NCBI GenBank assembly: GCA_964559845.1
Contig: CAZLJF010000079.1
Location: forward strand, 1 to 6,705
From: WSZY01 sp964559845
GTDB lineage: Bacteria; Pseudomonadota; Zetaproteobacteria; Mariprofundales; Mariprofundaceae
Direction: 5' to 3'
Length of the DNA: 6,705 bases
In this document: piece after piece, positions 1-5,824 of the stretch
How positions within the stretch are numbered: the first letter of the stretch is position 1
Layout of the letters: each line of letters opens with the position of its first letter
Translations under genes and position numbers: made by a program
The notes under the pieces: generated by a model
Database searches by the model: none
What the model saw: the letters and a program-made list of their open reading frames with translations, nothing else
What the model was told of the DNA's origin: nothing

Positions 1-69
1 TCGCGGACGCTTCCACTGGATGGTAGATGGATGTTTTTGAGGAGGCTCTATTTAAAGAGGGAGATGGAT

Positions 70-462
70 ATGAAGAAATTATTGTTTGTTTCAGTTTTGG
101 CCGCCGCATCGTTAACAATGGTAGGTTGTGTGAGTTCTGGGAATAAGGTGCTTAAGGAGGAAACGGCACAAACAGTCGAATCCAAGCTGATAAAAGGCAA
201 ATCAACGAAAAGTGACGTTCGAAGCCTTTATGGAGACCCAATGACAACATCCTTTACTGATAGCGGAAATGAAATTTGGAAGTATGAGTTCGTAAATGCC
301 CATTCAAAAGCGACGAACTTTATTCCGGTTGTAAGCATGTTTGCATCGGGCTCCGAAGGAGAGAAAAAAGAGTTGGTAGTGTTCTTTGATCAACGAGGGA
401 TAGTAAAAAACTATGCAATGAACACCTCAAAGGTAGATACAGATACCAGCTTGTTTCAATAA
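70..462 (+). CDS. Small lipoprotein with SmpA/OmlA (BamE-like) domain
   Basis: Predicted 130-residue outer- or inner-membrane lipoprotein. Residues 1-19 are a short signal peptide (MKKLL followed by a hydrophobic stretch) ending in a lipobox-like TMVGC, so Cys20 would be the lipidated residue. The body has the SmpA/OmlA pattern: GKSTKSDVRSLYGDP at about 43-57, then an aromatic WKYEF strand at 70-74 and a VVFFDQRGIVKNY strand at 103-115. This fold occurs in BamE, which helps insert outer-membrane proteins, and in many small lipoproteins of unknown role, so the exact job is not settled. The ATG at 70 is chosen because AGAGG at 56-60 lies at good spacing and the signal peptide begins there. In-frame ATGs at 31 and 64 would only add charged residues in front. 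Base composition is clearly AT-richer than the genes from rpmE on (hand counts of three 60-base lines gave roughly 35-47% GC), which suggests a separate history. It is its own transcription unit on the right side, closed by the terminator at 483-516. Confidence 0.8.
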   Translation: MKKLLFVSVLAAASLTMVGCVSSGNKVLKEETAQTVESKLIKGKSTKSDVRSLYGDPMTTSFTDSGNEIWKYEFVNAHSKATNFIPVVSMFASGSEGEKKELVVFFDQRGIVKNYAMNTSKVDTDTSLFQ

Positions 463-482
463 AATTCTTTGAAAGAACCATG

Positions 483-516
483 GCCGTAGCAGTTGTTTAG
501 CTGCTACGGCTTTTTT
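483..516 (+). terminator. Intrinsic terminator after the lipoprotein gene
   Basis: A perfect 10-bp stem (GCCGTAGCAG at 483-492 pairing with CTGCTACGGC at 501-510) closes an 8-nt loop and is followed directly by six T residues at 511-516. It lies 20 nt after the lipoprotein stop codon. This is a textbook rho-independent terminator and separates the lipoprotein gene from the ribosomal-protein unit. Confidence 0.93.
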
Positions 517-628
517 ATTTGGAATATAATGCGATGAGTTTCTACAGTTGTTCCATCACTGTGGATACAGATGTATATAGTTTCGGATGAATTTACAGGC
601 CGCTTGTGATCTGTGTATAGGTGAAACA

Positions 629-648
629 GAACATGGCAAGAAATGTTC
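629..648. repeat. Short inverted repeat upstream of the rpmE promoter
   Basis: GAACAT at 629-634 and ATGTTC at 643-648 are perfect 6-bp inverted arms separated by 8 nt. The right arm ends 15 nt before the predicted -35 box, a position where an activator or repressor could bind. No T-tract follows, so it is not a terminator. The arms are short and could arise by chance. I do not recognise the site of any named regulator. Confidence 0.35.
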
Positions 649-663
649 CTTTGTTATTAATGC

Positions 664-692
664 TTGAATTAAAATGGCTGCGAATGTATAAA
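664..692 (+). promoter_or_regulatory. Sigma70-type promoter for rpmE-rplU-rpmA
   Basis: TTGAAT at 664-669 and TATAAA at 687-692 match the -35 and -10 consensus at five of six positions each, with the ideal 17-nt spacer. The bases just after the -10 (TCGCGCCC, 693-700) form a GC-rich discriminator, the type seen at promoters repressed by ppGpp/DksA in proteobacteria. Transcription would start near 699, leaving a leader of about 25 nt before rpmE. That is too short for a structured autoregulatory leader. The rest of the non-coding stretch from 517 shows no convincing gene or RNA. Confidence 0.75.
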
Positions 693-724
693 TCGCGCCC
701 TTTGAAAATACAGGAGTAGGAAAA

Positions 725-937
725 GTGAAAGCTGAGATTCATCCTGAATACATCGCTGCTAAAGTTACATGCTCATGCGGCAATACATTTGAGACTCGCT
801 CTACCAGGGGCGATATCAACGTGGAAGTCTGTTCTGCATGCCATCCGTTTTATACCGGCAAGCAGAAGATAGTGGATACTGAAGGCCGCGTTGAGCGCTT
901 CTACAAGAAATACGGCAAGCCTGCCAAGGCTGCGTAA
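725..937 (+). CDS. rpmE: 50S ribosomal protein L31 (zinc-binding type)
   Basis: Ribosomal protein L31, 70 residues, the usual size for the family. L31 sits on the large subunit and contributes to the bridge between 50S and 30S. The N-terminus MKAEIHPEY and the motif HPFYTGKQKIVDTEGRVERF (about 40-59) are typical. Four cysteines, C16 and C18 in a CxC pair and C36 and C39 in a CxxC pair, mark the zinc-containing (C+) form, not the zinc-free paralogue made under zinc starvation. The start is GTG at 725, with AGGAG at 712-716 spaced 8 nt upstream. No ATG would preserve the N-terminus. It is the first gene after the promoter at 664-692 and lies 23 nt before rplU, so it is likely co-transcribed with rplU and rpmA. 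No zinc-uptake-regulator-like palindrome was seen upstream. Confidence 0.96.
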   Translation: MKAEIHPEYIAAKVTCSCGNTFETRSTRGDINVEVCSACHPFYTGKQKIVDTEGRVERFYKKYGKPAKAA

Positions 938-960
938 TTTGAATACCGGAGAATACTGAT

Positions 961-1314
961 ATGTATGCAGTAATTAAGACTGGCGGCAAGCAGTACCGTG
1001 TGCAGAAAGGTGATGTTCTGCGCATTGAGAAGCTCGATGCCGAAGTTGGAAAGAAAGTTACATTTGACAACGTGTTGATGTTTGGCGAAGGCTCGGATAT
1101 CAAGGTCGGTGCGGATGCTTCCAAGGCGAAAGTTTCTGCTGTTGTCACTGATGAGGGACGTGGCAAGAAGATTGTGATTTTCAAGAAGCGTCGCCGTAAA
1201 AACTATCGTCTGACCCAGGGGCATCGTCAGTCCTATACCACGGTTCAGATTGAAAAGATTACCAAGCCACGTGCAGCAGCCAAGAAGGCAACTGCTGAGG
1301 CAGGCAAGGAGTAA
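961..1314 (+). CDS. rplU: 50S ribosomal protein L21
   Basis: Ribosomal protein L21, 117 residues. It binds 23S rRNA in the large subunit. The start MYAVIKTGGKQYRVQKGDVL is highly conserved, and the L21 signature lies at about 73-95 (basic run KKRRRKNYR, then QGHRQSYT). The family is usually a little over 100 residues. The extra length is a tail rich in Ala, Lys and Glu at 101-117, common in proteobacterial L21 and probably flexible. The ATG at 961 has GGAG at 948-951, 9 nt upstream. It sits between rpmE and rpmA. The gap to rpmA is only 3 nt, so L21 and L27 translation is probably coupled. Confidence 0.97.
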   Translation: MYAVIKTGGKQYRVQKGDVLRIEKLDAEVGKKVTFDNVLMFGEGSDIKVGADASKAKVSAVVTDEGRGKKIVIFKKRRRKNYRLTQGHRQSYTTVQIEKITKPRAAAKKATAEAGKE

Positions 1315-1317
1315 ACG

Positions 1318-1566
1318 ATGGCACATAAAAAAGCAGGCGGTTCTTCCAAGAACGGACGCGACTCCAATTCCAAGCGCCTCGGCGTGAAGAAATATGGCGG
1401 CGAAGCTGTGATTGCCGGCAATATCCTTGTTCGTCAGCGCGGCACCAAGATTCGACCGGGTGACAATGTGGGCTGCGGTAAAGACTTTACTCTGTTTGCA
1501 TTGACTGATGGTAAGGTTGAATATTACAAGCGTGCAGGCCGTACAACGGTACGCATTGCAAGCTGA
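1318..1566 (+). CDS. rpmA: 50S ribosomal protein L27
   Basis: Ribosomal protein L27, 82 residues, close to the E. coli length. Its N-terminal tail reaches the peptidyl transferase centre and helps position tRNA. The N-terminus MAHKKAGGSSKNGRDS is the form without the cleavable extension found in Firmicutes. The signature GNILVRQRGTKIRPG is at 34-48. AAGGAG at 1306-1311, inside the end of rplU, gives 6-nt spacing to the ATG. It is the last gene of the ribosomal-protein unit, since a strong terminator starts about 20 nt after the stop. Confidence 0.97.
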   Translation: MAHKKAGGSSKNGRDSNSKRLGVKKYGGEAVIAGNILVRQRGTKIRPGDNVGCGKDFTLFALTDGKVEYYKRAGRTTVRIAS

Positions 1567-1586
1567 ATCAATCTGAAGACGATCAG

Positions 1587-1613
1587 AAAGGGTGCTGTTA
1601 AGCACCCTTTTTT
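1587..1613 (+). terminator. Intrinsic terminator after rpmA
   Basis: GGGTGCT at 1590-1596 pairs perfectly with AGCACCC at 1601-1607 around a 4-nt GTTA loop. AAA before and TTT after can extend the stem to 10 bp, and six T residues (1608-1613) follow the core stem. It lies between rpmA and obgE and would end or reduce transcription from the rpmE promoter. Whether it stops all transcripts or lets a fraction into obgE cannot be told from sequence. Confidence 0.9.
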
Positions 1614-1648
1614 GTTTATGCCAAGGAATATGGTTAGGCTGAAACCCT

Positions 1649-2722
1649 ATGCGATTTATCGATGAAGTAAAAATTGAAGTCCGGGCAGGCAACGGTGGCC
1701 CCGGTTGTTCATCCATGCGGCGTGAGAAATACATTCCCAAGGGTGGCCCGGATGGCGGTGATGGTGGCCGTGGTGGTCATGTCATACTGGTGGCCAGTCA
1801 CGACAAGAACACTCTGCAGGAGCTCTACCTGCGTAAACGGGTGTTTGCCGAGAATGGCAAGCCGGGCATGGGTAAGCATATGCATGGCCGCAAGGGCAAG
1901 GATGTAAGAATATATGTTCCGCTCGGTACCATCGTCAAAGATGAGTATGGTGAAGTGCTGTTTGATCTGACCCGTGATGGTCAGGAGGCATTTCTGGCCC
2001 GCGGTGGCCAGGGCGGCCTGGGCAATGCCCATTTTGCCACCAGTACCAACCGTGCTCCACGCTATGCCCAGCCCGGGGAGGAGGGCGAATCCGGCATTCG
2101 TTTTCTGGAGCTGAAATCGATGGCGGATGTTGGTCTTGTCGGCCTTCCCAATGCCGGCAAGTCAACGCTGATTTCACGTGTTTCCAATGCGAGGCCGAAG
2201 ATTGCCGACTATCCGTTTACCACCATTGCGCCTTCACTGGGACAGGTGTTTATGGATGATGGCGATGGCTTTGTCATGGCTGATATTCCGGGGTTGATTG
2301 AAGGGGCGCATGAAGGCAAAGGGCTGGGCCATCGTTTTCTGAAGCATATTGAGCGGACACGTGTGCTGCTGCATCTGGTGGATGTGGTGCACCCGGAAGG
2401 TATTTCCATTACCGATCAGTTCAACGAAATCGACGCCGAGCTGAAAGGTTATGGTGATACGGTCTATCACAAGACGCGCCTGCTGGTACTGAACAAGATG
2501 GATGCCGTTGCTGATAAGGATCGTGAAGCTATCATTGAAGAGGCTTCGACGCTGGGGTTGACCTGGTATACGGTTTCATCAGTGACAGGTGAGGGGATTC
2601 AGCAACTGTTACGGGATCTGTATGAGCAGGTTCAGGCTGCGCATGCAGAGGAGATGGCTGAAAAAATGCAGCAGACGCAGCAGGATATCCGGAAGAGGAA
2701 GATTGATTCAGGCTCGAACTGA
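1649..2722 (+). CDS. obgE: GTPase Obg/CgtA, large-subunit assembly factor
   Basis: Obg GTPase, 357 residues, involved in late 50S assembly and linked to the stringent response. Residues 1 to about 157 are the glycine-rich Obg domain (KYIPKGGPDGGDGGRGGH at 27-44). The G domain follows with all motifs intact: G1 GLPNAGKST at 165-173, G2 with DYPFTT at 187-192, G3 DIPG at 212-215 in DIPGLIEGAHEGKGLG, G4 NKMD at 282-285, and G5 near SSV at 310-312. E. coli ObgE is about 390 residues. This protein ends soon after the G domain in a charged, Gln-rich segment (about 327-357) without the long acidic tail. The ATG at 1649 is fixed by the conserved MRFIDEVKIEVRAG start. Its ribosome-binding site is weak (TAGG at 1635-1638, 10 nt away). 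The gene begins 35 nt after the rpmA terminator, and its last 20 nt overlap proB. Confidence 0.97.
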   Translation: MRFIDEVKIEVRAGNGGPGCSSMRREKYIPKGGPDGGDGGRGGHVILVASHDKNTLQELYLRKRVFAENGKPGMGKHMHGRKGKDVRIYVPLGTIVKDEYGEVLFDLTRDGQEAFLARGGQGGLGNAHFATSTNRAPRYAQPGEEGESGIRFLELKSMADVGLVGLPNAGKSTLISRVSNARPKIADYPFTTIAPSLGQVFMDDGDGFVMADIPGLIEGAHEGKGLGHRFLKHIERTRVLLHLVDVVHPEGISITDQFNEIDAELKGYGDTVYHKTRLLVLNKMDAVADKDREAIIEEASTLGLTWYTVSSVTGEGIQQLLRDLYEQVQAAHAEEMAEKMQQTQQDIRKRKIDSGSN

Positions 2723-3848
2723 TTTGGGACGCGCCCGCAGGGTGATTGTTAAGGTTGGCAGTTCACTTCTGACCGATTCAGAGGTGGGCATCCGCATGCC
2801 TGTTGTCGAAAGTATTGCTGCGGAAGTTGCTGCACTGCATCAAAAGGGTATACAGATCTGTATTGTCTCTTCAGGCGCGGTGGCGCTTGGCCGCGTGCAG
2901 ATGGGCTGGCTGGGGCGCAAACTCTCTGTGCATGAGAAGCAGGCCTGTGCGGCGATGGGGCAGCCATCACTGATGCATGCCTACCGGCAGGCATTTTCAA
3001 AGCACGGCCTGCAGGTGGCTCAGTTGCTGTTGACCAAGGATGATTTGAGGCATCGCAGACGTTATCTCAATGCCAGCAATACCAGTGAAACACTCTTCTC
3101 CGCTGGGGTTATTCCTGTTGTGAACGAGAATGACACGGTAGTGGTTGAGGAGATCAAGTTTGGTGATAATGATACCCTGGGGGCGCTGGTCAGCCTTGTC
3201 GTGGATGCGGATCTGATGCTGATGATGACCGATGTGGACGGTCTTTTTAACGAGAACCCTGCTGATAACCCTGCGGCTGAACGGCTGTCTGTGGTTACAG
3301 CCGTCACCGGCGATGTGATGCAGATGGCCGGTGACGTCGGCAGCGCCTTTGGCACCGGCGGCATGGTCAGCAAGCTGAAAGCAGCACGGATTGCCACGCG
3401 CGGCGGCGTGGCTGCGGGGATTGTCAATGGGCATCGTGAGCATGTACTGACTGATTTTCTGAATGGAGATGATATCGGCACACTGTTTCTTTGCGGTGAG
3501 GACAGGCAGTCCCGGCGGCAGCACTGGATTGTGGATGTCCTGCATCCGGTCGGGAAGATTCATGTTGATGCCGGCGCGGCCAGGGCAGTTGTTGAAGGTG
3601 GCGGCAGCCTGCTTCCCATTGGCATGGTGGCTGTTGATGGTATATTTGATAAAGGTGAATGTGTCGAGCTTGAGGGGCCGGATGGCGTCTTTGCCAGAGG
3701 GTTGTGTAATTATAACGCCGATGAGATGCGCAGGCTGGTTGGCATCAGTAGTGAGAAGATCGAAGAGACGCTGGGCTATGTCGATTTCACTTCGGTGATT
3801 CATCGGGATAACCTGGTTCTGCTGAAGCCGGAGCATGAATGCCTTTAA
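2703..3848 (+). CDS. proB: Glutamate 5-kinase with PUA domain
   Basis: Glutamate 5-kinase, which phosphorylates glutamate to gamma-glutamyl phosphate in the first, usually proline-inhibited, step of proline synthesis. From the TTG at 2703 it has 381 residues (E. coli 367). The kinase domain shows VKVGSSLLT at 16-24, SSGAVALG at 56-63, VNENDTV at 140-146, GDNDTLGALVS at 154-164, TDVDGLF at 176-182 and GTGGMVSKLKAA at 217-228. The C-terminal PUA domain runs from about 276 to 365. No ATG lies close to the conserved start. The frame stays open upstream to an ATG at 2589, but that would place more than 130 nt inside obgE and add an unconserved basic peptide. The TTG at 2703 has a GGAAGAGGA ribosome-binding sequence at 2691-2699. 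A TTG at 2724 is the alternative. The overlap with obgE and short gap to proA indicate an operon. Confidence 0.95.
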   Translation: MIQARTDLGRARRVIVKVGSSLLTDSEVGIRMPVVESIAAEVAALHQKGIQICIVSSGAVALGRVQMGWLGRKLSVHEKQACAAMGQPSLMHAYRQAFSKHGLQVAQLLLTKDDLRHRRRYLNASNTSETLFSAGVIPVVNENDTVVVEEIKFGDNDTLGALVSLVVDADLMLMMTDVDGLFNENPADNPAAERLSVVTAVTGDVMQMAGDVGSAFGTGGMVSKLKAARIATRGGVAAGIVNGHREHVLTDFLNGDDIGTLFLCGEDRQSRRQHWIVDVLHPVGKIHVDAGAARAVVEGGGSLLPIGMVAVDGIFDKGECVELEGPDGVFARGLCNYNADEMRRLVGISSEKIEETLGYVDFTSVIHRDNLVLLKPEHECL

Positions 3849-3886
3849 GGCATATTAATCGAATTTGTGATAGTGGAGAGAAAGAG

Positions 3887-5152
3887 ATGGGCGGTGATGC
3901 GAAACAGATCATGATCACATTGGGACAGCAGGCAAAAGATGCGGCAAAAATGATGCGCATGGTCGATACGAGGGCCAAAAACAGGGCGCTGCAACTGGCG
4001 GCAGCAATCCTGCGCCGTGAAACCGCAGAGATTCTGGCGGCCAATGCACTGGATATGAAGGCGGCGGATGAAAATGGTCTGGATGCAGCCCTGAAAGATC
4101 GCCTTGCCCTGAATGCGGACCGGATCGATGCGATGGCTGAGGGGCTGGAGCAGGTTGCAGCACTGCCTGACCCTGTGGGGGCCATCAGTGACCTTGTTTA
4201 CCGTCCCTCCGGTATTCAGGTGGGGCATATGCGCGTGCCTTTGGGTGTCATCGGTATCATCTACGAGTCGCGTCCAAACGTGACAGCGGATGCGGCGGCG
4301 CTCTGTCTTAAATCCGGAAATGCGGCGATTTTGCGCGGGGGTTCGGAAGCGATTCACTCCAACCGTGCCGTTGCGGCCTGCCTGCGACGGGCACTGGTGG
4401 ATGCGGGACTGCCACAGGATGCCGTACAGCTGATTGATTCCACCGACCGGGCGCTGGTTGGTGCCCTGCTTAAGTCCGAAGCATATGTGGATGTGATTAT
4501 TCCGCGTGGCGGGCGTTCACTGATCGAGCGTGTGGCGGCGGAGTCACGGGTGCCTGTGATTAAACATCTGGATGGTATCTGCCATGTCTATATTGATGAA
4601 AATGCGGATCGTGAAATGGCGCTGAATATTGCAGTCAATGCAAAAACACACCGTTACGGCGTCTGCAATGCGATGGAAACGCTGCTGATTCATCAGGCTG
4701 CAACTGACTGTGTCGGCACCATTGTGAAGGCGATGCTGGAGAGGGGGGTGGAGATTCGCGGCTGTGAAAAAACCATCGCAGCGGCCGGCAACCTGGATAT
4801 CAGGGTCGCCTCTGATGAGGACTGGGCAACCGAATATCTTTCGGCTGTTCTTTCTGTTCGGATTGTCGAGGATATCGAGCAGGCGATGGATCATATCGCC
4901 CGGTACGGTTCCGGCCATACCGAAACCATTGTCACGAAGGATTACGATGCCGGCCAGCGTTTTCTGCGCGAGGTGGACTCCGCATCGGTGATGTGGAATG
5001 CCAGCACCCGTTTTGCCGACGGCTTTGAATATGGCCTGGGGGCAGAGATTGGCATTTCGACTGATCGCCTGCATGTACGGGGGCCTGTTGGCCTTGAGGG
5101 GTTGACCACACAGAAATGGATTGTCCTGGGTCATGGCGAAATCCGGACTTGA
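3887..5152 (+). CDS. proA: Gamma-glutamyl phosphate reductase
   Basis: NADPH-dependent reductase that converts gamma-glutamyl phosphate to glutamate-5-semialdehyde, the step after ProB. It has 421 residues (E. coli 417) and the aldehyde-dehydrogenase fold. Visible landmarks are VPLGVIGIIYESRPNVTADA at 117-136, LCLKSGNAAILRGGSEA at 139-155, PRGGRSLI at 206-213, the catalytic Cys260 in RYGVCNAMETLL, and the family signature FADGFEYGLGAEIGIS followed by RGPVGLEGL at 376-406. The ATG at 3887 is chosen because GGAG at 3875-3878 is 8 nt upstream and the N-terminus then aligns with known ProA. An in-frame ATG at 3839, overlapping the end of proB, would add 16 residues. ProB and ProA form a functional pair that channels an unstable intermediate, so adjacency makes sense. 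Confidence 0.97.
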   Translation: MGGDAKQIMITLGQQAKDAAKMMRMVDTRAKNRALQLAAAILRRETAEILAANALDMKAADENGLDAALKDRLALNADRIDAMAEGLEQVAALPDPVGAISDLVYRPSGIQVGHMRVPLGVIGIIYESRPNVTADAAALCLKSGNAAILRGGSEAIHSNRAVAACLRRALVDAGLPQDAVQLIDSTDRALVGALLKSEAYVDVIIPRGGRSLIERVAAESRVPVIKHLDGICHVYIDENADREMALNIAVNAKTHRYGVCNAMETLLIHQAATDCVGTIVKAMLERGVEIRGCEKTIAAAGNLDIRVASDEDWATEYLSAVLSVRIVEDIEQAMDHIARYGSGHTETIVTKDYDAGQRFLREVDSASVMWNASTRFADGFEYGLGAEIGISTDRLHVRGPVGLEGLTTQKWIVLGHGEIRT

Positions 5153-5175
5153 GCGGATCTGCAAGCCGTCCCTTC

Positions 5176-5823
5176 ATGGCTTCGGGTAAACCGCTAATCG
5201 GGCTTTTTGGCGGCAGTTTTGACCCGCCGCACCTTGGTCATGAAGCGCTGGTCAGGGCAGCTCTGGATCAACTGAATCTCGATGAGGTCTGGGTGATTCC
5301 GGCCGGTGTGCCGGTGCATCGTAGCCTGTCCGGCCATGCCAGCGCCGAACTCCGTATGGCATGGGTAAAAGCGATCTTTGCAGATTGCCCCAATATCCGG
5401 GTGAAGGGGTGGGAGGCGAGTCGGTCCGAGCCTGTTGCCGCGATTCACACCATCAGGCAGTTCCGGGATGTTTATCCTGATACTGTCCCGGTATGGTTAT
5501 GCGGTGCCGATTCATTCGCCACCATGGCGCAGTGGGTTGATTATCCGCAACATCAGAGATGGTGTAATATTGCCGTATTTTCCCGGGCCGGAGAGCCGGC
5601 CGTGGAAGAGTCGCTGAGCTGGAGGCCCCTGAGCCGCAAGCAGTGGCTTGATGATCAGGGTGTCGGGCCAGGTCATCTCATTCGGGTTGATGTCAATCTG
5701 CCGGATCTGTCGGCAACCGAAGTGCGCAATATGGCTTTGCAGGGCAGGAGTTTACAGGGTCTGGTGAATAGCCGGATATGCAGAGAAGTTGAGTCCCGGT
5801 ATAAACCGGGAACAGGAGAGTGA
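5176..5823 (+). CDS. nadD: Nicotinate-nucleotide adenylyltransferase
   Basis: NadD joins nicotinate mononucleotide and ATP to give deamido-NAD, a late step of NAD synthesis in the cytoplasm. It has 215 residues (E. coli 213). The nucleotidyltransferase motif GGSFDPPHLGH at 12-22 holds the two catalytic histidines (His19, His22). IPAGVPVH at 41-48, CGADSF at 109-114 and the C-terminal LSATEVR at 178-184 (equivalent to the ISSTxIR motif) complete the family pattern. The ATG at 5176 gives the usual short lead before the first motif. Its ribosome-binding site is poor, and an in-frame ATG at 5116 lies inside proA. With a gap of only 23 nt after proA and a weak site, translation may depend on ribosomes finishing proA. 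The stop is 1 nt before rsfS. Confidence 0.95.
   Translation: MASGKPLIGLFGGSFDPPHLGHEALVRAALDQLNLDEVWVIPAGVPVHRSLSGHASAELRMAWVKAIFADCPNIRVKGWEASRSEPVAAIHTIRQFRDVYPDTVPVWLCGADSFATMAQWVDYPQHQRWCNIAVFSRAGEPAVEESLSWRPLSRKQWLDDQGVGPGHLIRVDVNLPDLSATEVRNMALQGRSLQGLVNSRICREVESRYKPGTGE
5794..5811 (+). promoter_or_regulatory. Hairpin just before the rsfS ribosome-binding site
   Basis: TCCCGGT at 5794-5800 pairs perfectly with ACCGGGA at 5805-5811 around a 4-nt ATAA loop, within the last codons of nadD. The rsfS Shine-Dalgarno AGGAGAG begins at 5814, two bases after the stem. No T-tract follows, so it is not a terminator. It may affect coupling of rsfS translation to nadD, or be a by-product of codon choice. 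Confidence 0.4.
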
Positions 5824-5824
5824 A

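Noticed and set aside
1..69. Possible tail of an upstream gene
   Set aside because: Two of the three forward frames hit stops within 40 bases and the third runs into the lipoprotein. The fragment is too short to recognise.
525..530. Perfect TATAAT downstream of the first terminator
   Set aside because: No -35-like hexamer lies 16-18 nt upstream, since that space is the terminator stem, and no gene starts nearby. The promoter at 664-692 is much better placed.
534..590. 18-codon open frame in the non-coding stretch before rpmE
   Set aside because: There is no ribosome-binding site at usable spacing and no recognisable peptide features.
1618..1665. 15-codon open frame overlapping the obgE start, considered as a leader peptide
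   Set aside because: It has no ribosome-binding site, starts right after the terminator T-tract, and has no run of regulatory codons.
901..1740. Long reverse-strand open frame of 279 codons across rplU, rpmA and the start of obgE
   Set aside because: It is antisense to three certain genes, runs through the terminator region and has no recognisable domain. Codon bias of the sense genes explains the lack of stops.
2589..2702. ATG-started 5' extension of proB inside obgE
   Set aside because: The extra residues are Arg/Ser-rich, unlike any ProB N-terminus, and overlap the obgE coding sequence.
2997..3836. Reverse-strand open frame of 279 codons antisense to proB
   Set aside because: It has no family features and lies entirely within a well-supported gene on the other strand. 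The equal length to the other antisense frame is a coincidence.
4544..5164. Reverse-strand open frame antisense to the end of proA
   Set aside because: Shadow of proA. The translated peptide shows no domain and has scattered Cys, His and Pro typical of antisense reading.
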